A DNA stretch of 6,211 bases. Origin: an uncultured Rickettsiales bacterium. Its GTDB lineage: Bacteria; Pseudomonadota; Alphaproteobacteria; Rs-D84. The DNA is taken from positions 1 to 6,211 of the forward strand of contig URSJ01000023.1 of NCBI GenBank assembly GCA_900550495.1, read 5' to 3'. The position numbers and the translations under genes were made by a program. The notes under the pieces are model-generated. The model was not told where the DNA came from and ran no database searches. It worked only from the letters and a program-made list of their open reading frames with translations. This document shows, one piece after another, positions 1 to 3,740 of the stretch (position 1 is its first letter; every line of letters begins with the position of its first letter).

Positions 1-1
1 T

Positions 2-75
2 TGGTTGGGGCAGCTGGATTCGAACCAACACTGACGGAGTCAGAGTCCGGAGTTCTACCGTTAAACTATGCCCCA
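2..75 (-). tRNA. tRNA-Gln (anticodon CUG)
   Basis: Read on the minus strand this folds as a complete tRNA. The acceptor stem TGGGGCA/TGCCCCA pairs over all 7 bp, followed by discriminator A and an encoded CCA (positions 4-2). The D-arm contains the GG pair of the D-loop, and the T-arm has the TTCGAAT loop between GTTGG and CCAGC (one G-U pair). The anticodon loop CTCTGAC places CTG at positions 43-41, reading CAG glutamine codons. The U1-A72 first pair also fits tRNA-Gln. One oddity is that the outermost anticodon-stem pair is C-U (CCGGA against TCCGT), so the stem has only four canonical pairs. The tRNA is divergent from the gene at 170. Confidence 0.95.
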
Positions 76-86
76 ATGCGTCGCGT

Positions 87-115
87 ATTATATAACGCCT
101 TTTTCCGCTTTGCAA
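87..115 (-). promoter_or_regulatory. Promoter of tRNA-Gln
   Basis: On the minus strand, TTGCAA (115-110) is followed by exactly 17 bp and then a perfect TATAAT (92-87). This predicts a start around position 80, a few bases before the tRNA 5' end at 75. Spacing and position both fit a sigma-70-type promoter with a short RNase P-processed leader. Confidence 0.75.
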
Positions 116-130
116 TCAAAATTTGCGCTT

Positions 131-163
131 TTGGTGGCAAGATGTGCATTTTTATGATATTAT
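131..163 (+). promoter_or_regulatory. Possible promoter giving a leaderless or near-leaderless mRNA
   Basis: TTGGTG (131-136), 16 bp, then TATGAT (153-158) is a plausible sigma-70-type pair that would start RNA at about 165. An overlapping TATTAT (158-163) would place the start on the A of the ATG at 170. No ribosome binding site precedes that ATG, which is consistent with little or no leader. The -35 match is weak, so this is tentative. Confidence 0.35.
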
Positions 164-169
164 GCCCCT

Positions 170-694
170 ATGAATATTCCGTTGGACAATATAATCAATT
201 TCCACTTGGTGCGGACGCAATGTCACATAGATTGCTTGAATTATTTCGCAGGTTTGCTGGGTGCGGCGTTCCCGGCCCATGATTGCGATAAATTTACAGA
301 ACCGTATCAAACCGGATACGCATATCGCAACTATATGGCATATCACCCAGATATGAAAATGTTGCCCCAGCATTTGGAACTGTACAGGCGCGTTCACGAT
401 GAACATCATCAGCTGCAAGCGCACCATATTGGTTCGTGGGACGATGTGCGCCAAATCCCAAAAATCGTTTTAACAGAAATGGTCTGTGATTGGCACAGCG
501 CGAATTTTGAACAACTGGAAATCCAGAATTCATCAGAATATGAAAATGTTCGGGCGTTTTTTGACCGTGTGATGGCGCCGTTGTCGTGGACCGATGCACA
601 GCGTGAATTTATCTTGGAACTGGTTGACGAATTGGCCCGGCGTATAGATTCCGGGGCAGTGCGTGCAATTTGGGCACCTGCACTGGAATTATGA
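170..694 (+). CDS. DUF5662-like protein, HD-type metal-binding motifs
   Basis: The product is a 174-residue soluble protein with no signal peptide or membrane segment. It resembles the DUF5662 family, whose function is not established to my knowledge. What is visible is a series of histidine/aspartate clusters in the order expected of a helical, HD-like metal-binding fold: H19, the HDCDKF segment at 37-42, H68, H76, the HH pair at 79-80, the HH pair at 85-86, and the EMVCDWHSA segment at 103-111 with D107 and H109. The HDxxKF and EMxxDW signatures are what suggest the family. The C-terminal third (about 125-174) is charged and probably helical. The ATG at 170 is chosen because the His/Asp core starts soon after it; no Shine-Dalgarno lies upstream. 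The next gene starts 47 bp downstream on the same strand with no terminator between, so co-transcription is possible. A phosphohydrolase role would be guesswork. Confidence 0.75.
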   Translation: MNIPLDNIINFHLVRTQCHIDCLNYFAGLLGAAFPAHDCDKFTEPYQTGYAYRNYMAYHPDMKMLPQHLELYRRVHDEHHQLQAHHIGSWDDVRQIPKIVLTEMVCDWHSANFEQLEIQNSSEYENVRAFFDRVMAPLSWTDAQREFILELVDELARRIDSGAVRAIWAPALEL

Positions 695-726
695 AATCAA
701 ACCCATAGATTTTACATACCGCTGCG

Positions 727-739
727 CCGCATAATGCGG
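727..739 (+). repeat. Perfect 6-bp inverted repeat just before the hydrolase start codon
   Basis: CCGCAT, one base, ATGCGG forms a dyad ending two bases before the ATG at 742. As RNA it would be a five-pair hairpin with a 3-nt loop, placed where a Shine-Dalgarno would normally be. It contains CATAAT (730-735), which may instead act as a -10 element. It could be an operator half-site pair, an mRNA hairpin or chance. Confidence 0.35.
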
Positions 740-741
740 AT

Positions 742-1881
742 ATGGAGACGAGAAAAATATTTTATGCGCTGGCGGTGGCAATGCCATTGGTGGCTGCAAA
801 CAATGCAGATGCCTGTACGGGTATCACATTGAAATCCGACGACGGCGGTGTCGTTGTCGCCCGAACAATAGACTGGTCGCGCGAAGAAATGGACAATATC
901 TATGTTGTTGTCCCACGCGGTCAAACCCAGACGGCGATTTTGCCAGACAATGCGCCCGGCGGTATGCAATATACTGCAAAATATGGATACGTCGGGCTGG
1001 GTATGGAACAGGCAGAGTTTATCGTAGATGGCACGAACGAGGCGGGTTTGTCTGCGGCGTTGTTCTATTTCCCGAAATATGGAAAATACCAGCCCTATGA
1101 TGCGGCCCTGGCCGGGCAATCCATTGGCGATTTGCAGTTGGTGTCGTGGGTGCTGGCAAATTGCGCCACAATCGATGATGTGCGAAATGCACTGCAAAAT
1201 ATTCGCGTGATAAATATTGATTCGCGTGCCGATACGGTTCACTGGCGTTTTACAGAAAAAAATGGTCGCCAAATGATTCTGGAAATCGTTGATGGAAACA
1301 TGAATTTCTATGACAGTCCGATGGGCGTTTTAACCAACGCGCCAGGATTCCCGTGGCAGACGACGAATCTGAATAACTATGTGAATTTAATCCCTGGGAC
1401 CGCCGGGCCGATAAATCCGAACGGCGTAAAGTTATCTGCGTTCGGTTCAGGCAGTGGTTTTCACGGTCTGCCGGGGGATTTTACACCGCCGTCGCGATTC
1501 GTTCGCGCGTCGTTTTTGTCGTCGTATTCACTGAAACAGAAAACCGCGTTTGATTCCGCAATGCAGGCGTTTCATATTCTGAATAACTTTGACGTGCCAA
1601 CGGGCGTCCAGTTCGCTGTTGGTGCGGCACCAAACAATATGCCGTCGGCGACCCAGTGGACAATCGCAACAGATATGAAAAATATGGTGATTTATTACCA
1701 TACTATGTATGACCGCACGGTTCGTTCAATTGATATGTCGGCGATTGACTTTGGCACGGTTGCCTTCCAGACGCATCCGCTGGACGCAAATAAACGTCCG
1801 ACAATTATGCCGGTGCAAATTGATTACAGTGCCCCGGTTGTGGTGGAAACAGACGTGACCGTGACCGAGTTTATGGAATAA
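742..1881 (+). CDS. Secreted choloylglycine hydrolase / penicillin V acylase family enzyme
   Basis: This is a linear-amide C-N hydrolase of the Ntn-hydrolase superfamily, 379 residues. The leader (1-24, hydrophobic core YALAVAMPLVAA, cleavage after NADA) ends directly before C25, so signal peptidase cleavage would expose the cysteine as the free N-terminal nucleophile in the periplasm. Family catalytic residues are all recognisable with the right spacing: C25, R41 (+16), D44 (+19, in RTIDW), N99 in VDGTNEAGL, N199 in LTNAPGF, and the SRFVR arginines at 252/255. Known members hydrolyse conjugated bile salts or penicillin V. The sequence alone does not decide the substrate, and acyl-homoserine lactones are a third known option for Gram-negative members. 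An in-frame stop at 706-708 and lack of other upstream start codons fix the ATG at 742, although no ribosome binding site is visible. Starting at the next in-frame ATG (781) would destroy the signal peptide. No clear terminator follows. A bile-salt role would fit a gut habitat but is inferred. Confidence 0.9.
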   Translation: METRKIFYALAVAMPLVAANNADACTGITLKSDDGGVVVARTIDWSREEMDNIYVVVPRGQTQTAILPDNAPGGMQYTAKYGYVGLGMEQAEFIVDGTNEAGLSAALFYFPKYGKYQPYDAALAGQSIGDLQLVSWVLANCATIDDVRNALQNIRVINIDSRADTVHWRFTEKNGRQMILEIVDGNMNFYDSPMGVLTNAPGFPWQTTNLNNYVNLIPGTAGPINPNGVKLSAFGSGSGFHGLPGDFTPPSRFVRASFLSSYSLKQKTAFDSAMQAFHILNNFDVPTGVQFAVGAAPNNMPSATQWTIATDMKNMVIYYHTMYDRTVRSIDMSAIDFGTVAFQTHPLDANKRPTIMPVQIDYSAPVVVETDVTVTEFME

Positions 1882-1894
1882 AAAAATATTTGTC

Positions 1895-1922
1895 TTTGAT
1901 TTATTATAAAAACGGCTATAAT
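1895..1922 (+). promoter_or_regulatory. Promoter of the DUF1015 gene
   Basis: TTTGAT (1895-1900) and a perfect TATAAT (1917-1922) are separated by 16 bp in an AT-rich intergenic stretch; TTGATT with 15 bp is the alternative register. The predicted start is about 1928-1930, inside the left arm of the inverted repeat at 1922-1955. Confidence 0.6.
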
Positions 1923-1955
1923 CCTTGGGTCATTTGATGAAAAACAACCCAAGGA
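1922..1955 (+). promoter_or_regulatory. Inverted repeat enclosing the promoter start and Shine-Dalgarno of the DUF1015 gene
   Basis: TCCTTGGGT (1922-1930) and ACCCAAGGA (1947-1955) are perfectly complementary over 9 bp around a 16-base spacer. The right arm contains most of the ribosome binding site AAGGAG (1951-1956), nine bases before the ATG at 1965. If the RNA includes the left arm, the site would be sequestered. If transcription starts at about 1929 from the TATAAT at 1917, the arm would be mostly missing from the RNA and the repeat would better suit a DNA operator over the start site. Confidence 0.55.
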
Positions 1956-1964
1956 GAAAGCATA

Positions 1965-3203
1965 ATGAAAATCAAACCATTTGCCGGCGTTCGTCCCCCA
2001 AAAGATTTAGCGGCCCAGGTCGCATCGCGTCCATATGACGTTCTGAATTCTGTGGAGGCCAAGCAAGAGGCCGGTGAAAAATCACTGTTGCATATTATCA
2101 AACCAGAAATTGATTTTGACCCGATTGCCGATGAACATTCACAGGCTGTCTATGACAAAGCGGTTGAAAATTTCAAACTGTGGCAGGAACGTGGCTGGCT
2201 GGTCCAAGACCCAAAAGAAATGTATTACATCTATGCCCAGACAATGGACGGTCGCACCCAGTATGGCTTGGTCGCGGCGGCAAATGTTGATGACTATATG
2301 TCGGGCAAAATTAAAAAGCACGAATTGACGCGCAAAGACAAAGAAGATGACCGTATGATTCACGTTCGTATCCAAAACGCGAATATTGAACCGGTGTTCT
2401 TTGCGTATCCTGATGTTGATGAAATGAACAAAATCGTTTCGGACTGGGTTGCGTCGCACGCCCCAGAATATGACTTTGTCGCAGACGATGGTTTCGGTCA
2501 CACGTTCTGGGCAATTACAGATGACGCGGTCAATGCACGCATAACCGAAATATTCAAAAATATCCCGGCGATGTATGTTGCCGATGGTCACCACAGAACC
2601 GCCGCCGCCGCCCGTGTTGGCGCAGAAAAACGCGCACAAAATCCGAATCACACAGGAAACGAAGAATACAACTATTTCTTGGCGGTGATATTCCCAGAAT
2701 CACAACTGCACGTTATTGACTATAACCGCGTGGTGCGTGATTTGAACGGGCTGACGCCGGACGAATTCTTGGCACGCCTGGGCGAATCGTTTGATGTTGT
2801 TGATATGGGCACAGAAATTTACAAGCCGGCAAAACTGCATAACTTTGGTATGTATCTGAACGGCCATTGGTACAGTCTGACGGCGAAAGCGGGCACGTAT
2901 AACGACAACGACCCGATTGGTGTTCTGGACGTGACAGTGCTGTCAAATTTGGTGTTTGATAAAATCTTGAACCTGGGCGATTTGCGCACCAGCAAACGTA
3001 TTGATTTCGTTGGTGGGATTCGCGGATTGGCCGAATTGCAAAAGCGCGTTGATTCGGGCGAAATGGTTGCGGCGTTTGCGCTGTATCCTGTCACCATGCG
3101 CCAGATTATTGACATCGCCGATACTGGCAACATTATGCCACCCAAGACAACGTGGTTTGAACCAAAGTTGCGCAGTGGTTTGGTAATACATAAACTGTCA
3201 TAA
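1965..3203 (+). CDS. DUF1015 family protein (possible serine kinase-related)
   Basis: The protein has 412 residues, close to the usual DUF1015 length, and is cytoplasmic with no signal or membrane segment. Family hallmarks in order: the N-terminal PFAGVRPP at 5-12 and SRPYDVL at 21-27; a K118-H119-E120 cluster followed by R123 in the middle; the conserved ADGHHR at 206-211, the most diagnostic motif; YNRVVRDL at 253-260; FVGGIRG at 348-354; and the C-terminal MPPKTTWFEPKLRSGL at 391-406. In other genomes DUF1015 genes often sit beside serA/serC, and from memory some members have been described as ATP-dependent free-serine kinases. That would point to serine/phosphoserine metabolism, but no serine gene is nearby here, so the function is inference. 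The gene has its own promoter and a strong ribosome binding site (AAGGAG, 1951-1956), and is closed by an intrinsic terminator directly at the stop codon. It is therefore probably monocistronic. Confidence 0.92.
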   Translation: MKIKPFAGVRPPKDLAAQVASRPYDVLNSVEAKQEAGEKSLLHIIKPEIDFDPIADEHSQAVYDKAVENFKLWQERGWLVQDPKEMYYIYAQTMDGRTQYGLVAAANVDDYMSGKIKKHELTRKDKEDDRMIHVRIQNANIEPVFFAYPDVDEMNKIVSDWVASHAPEYDFVADDGFGHTFWAITDDAVNARITEIFKNIPAMYVADGHHRTAAAARVGAEKRAQNPNHTGNEEYNYFLAVIFPESQLHVIDYNRVVRDLNGLTPDEFLARLGESFDVVDMGTEIYKPAKLHNFGMYLNGHWYSLTAKAGTYNDNDPIGVLDVTVLSNLVFDKILNLGDLRTSKRIDFVGGIRGLAELQKRVDSGEMVAAFALYPVTMRQIIDIADTGNIMPPKTTWFEPKLRSGLVIHKLS

Positions 3204-3228
3204 AAAACGGGGCATCGCCCCGTTTTTT
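3202..3228 (+). terminator. Intrinsic terminator of the DUF1015 gene
   Basis: ACGGGGC (3207-3213), a 3-base loop ATC, and GCCCCGT (3217-3223) form a GC-rich hairpin running into a six-T tract. The A-run before the stem mirrors the T tract, so the stem can extend to 12 bp and the element could also work on the minus strand. It overlaps the stop codon at 3201-3203. Confidence 0.93.
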
Positions 3229-3231
3229 ATT

Positions 3232-3265
3232 AGTGATAAAGCGAGTAAGTGATAGAGTGATAAAG
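3232..3265. repeat. 8-bp tandem repeat, about 4.25 copies
   Basis: Four consecutive units read AGTGATAA, AGCGAGTA, AGTGATAG, AGTGATAA, then AG. Three units match the consensus AGTGATAA at seven or eight of eight positions; the second is more diverged. It lies directly after the terminator and about 80 bp before the next predicted promoter. The following 77 bp (3266-3342) show no gene or clear signal. Confidence 0.6.
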
Positions 3266-3342
3266 TTTTCAGCATAAAAAATTAAAAACTTGTCGTTACT
3301 GCCGTTGCCAACTCACAAAATTCCCGTAGGTATTTTTTATGG

Positions 3343-3371
3343 TTGAAATTTAATTTTTTGGCGATTATAGT
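3343..3371 (+). promoter_or_regulatory. Promoter of the structured RNA
   Basis: TTGAAA (3343-3348), exactly 17 bp, then TATAGT (3366-3371) is a good sigma-70-type promoter, predicting a start near 3378. No open reading frame with a ribosome binding site follows. The next signal downstream is a hairpin-rich stretch ending in an intrinsic terminator, so the promoter appears to serve a short untranslated RNA. Confidence 0.6.
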
Positions 3372-3377
3372 GAATAT

Positions 3378-3617
3378 GAATCCAAAGGGATTTGGGTTCG
3401 GGGCCTTCAACAAGCCCGTAAATCTGTGGTATGCGCGATGCGTATATCAAATCCGCACAGTAAAGCGGCGCACATGCGCCATTTATTGTATGTACCCCAC
3501 CATTATGGTCGGGGATCCACCGGTAATACAACAGGGGAAACCCAAAGATCGGTGGGGTCATTCTGATTTATGATTTGTTGAAATCCCCGACCGTCAAATA
3601 ATTTTTGGCGGTTTTTT
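3378..3617 (+). ncRNA. Candidate structured non-coding RNA of about 240 nt, family not recognised
   Basis: This segment has its own promoter and terminator. The ends close with a long stem: TCGGGG (3398-3403) with CCCCGA (3585-3590), a 2x2 internal loop, then TTCAACAA (3406-3413) with TTGTTGAA (3575-3582). Further in, GTAAATC (3418-3424) pairs with GATTTAT (3565-3571, one G-U). Inside are CTGTG/CACAG (3424-3428/3456-3460, sharing C3424 with the previous stem), the hairpin GGCGC-ACAT-GCGCC (3467-3480), and TTGTAT/ATACAA (3486-3491/3526-3531) enclosing CCCCACC/GGT-C-GGGG (3495-3501/3507-3514). TTTGGGTT (3391-3398) can pair with AACCCAAA (3539-3546), crossing the closing stem as a pseudoknot. 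I looked for tmRNA, RNase P and small SRP RNA landmarks (T-loop, tag ORF, GAGGAAAGTCC, GGAAG loop) and found none. A divergent 6S RNA or a regulatory RNA remains possible. Two overlapping short ORFs here lack ribosome binding sites. The 5' end is predicted. Confidence 0.6.
3590..3617 (+). terminator. Intrinsic terminator of the structured RNA
   Basis: ACCGTCAAA (3590-3598), loop TAATT, and TTTGGCGGT (3604-3612) pair over 9 bp with one G-U, leading into six T residues (3612-3617). The closing stem of the structured RNA ends on the base where this hairpin begins, so the two helices abut. Confidence 0.85.
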
Positions 3618-3651
3618 GTAATTTGTTTTGACGTATGTCCTGGGGCGATGA

Positions 3652-3674
3652 TTTTGCACTTGCAAGTGTCAAAA
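3652..3674 (+). promoter_or_regulatory. Palindromic operator candidate over the autotransporter -35 box
   Basis: CACTTGCAAGTG (3657-3668) is a perfect 12-bp palindrome. It is flanked by TTTTG (3652-3656) and CAAAA (3670-3674), which continue the dyad with one unpaired base (T3669). It covers the -35 hexamer TTGCAA at 3660-3665, the usual position for a dimeric repressor site. The regulator is not identifiable from this window. Confidence 0.6.
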
Positions 3675-3687
3675 CAGATGGTATAAA
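3660..3687 (+). promoter_or_regulatory. Promoter of the autotransporter gene
   Basis: TTGCAA (3660-3665) and TATAAA (3682-3687) are 16 bp apart, predicting a start near 3694 and a leader of about 47 nt. It lies after the terminator of the preceding RNA, so the autotransporter is probably transcribed independently. Confidence 0.55.
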
Positions 3688-3698
3688 TAAAACTAACA

Positions 3699-3734
3699 GA
3701 CGATGAAAATCGTCATCATTTGGAATGAAAGGAG
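3699..3734 (+). promoter_or_regulatory. 5' UTR hairpin with GAAA tetraloop, then ribosome binding site
   Basis: GACGAT-GAAA-ATCGTC (3699-3714) is a six-pair stem capped by a GNRA-type loop, lying within the predicted leader. It is followed 14 bases later by a strong Shine-Dalgarno AAGGAG (3729-3734), six bases before the ATG at 3741. A hairpin near the 5' end could protect the mRNA from decay; that role is inferred. Confidence 0.55.
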
Positions 3735-3740
3735 AGACTT

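Noticed and set aside
1..282. Plus-strand reading frame of 93 codons from the window edge
   Set aside because: Its first quarter is the antisense of tRNA-Gln and the rest overlaps the better-supported gene at 170 in another frame.
712..1272. 186-codon minus-strand ORF
   Set aside because: It is antisense to the choloylglycine hydrolase, whose catalytic motifs clearly identify the true coding strand.
2139..2651. 170-codon minus-strand ORF
   Set aside because: It is antisense to the DUF1015 gene and has a cysteine- and histidine-rich composition typical of a shadow frame.
3337..3573. Overlapping ORFs of about 75 codons on both strands
   Set aside because: Neither has a ribosome binding site. 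The plus-strand ORF starts before the predicted transcript start, and both are explained by the base-paired RNA, whose complementary arms tend to keep both strands open.
3378..3617. tmRNA (including the permuted two-piece alphaproteobacterial form), RNase P or SRP RNA
   Set aside because: I found no T-loop and acceptor arm, no tag-peptide frame, none of the conserved RNase P core segments and no SRP tetraloop motif on either strand.
3628..3652. Alternative autotransporter promoter with TTGACG at 3628
   Set aside because: No acceptable -10 hexamer lies 16-18 bp downstream; GATGAT is only 13 bp away.
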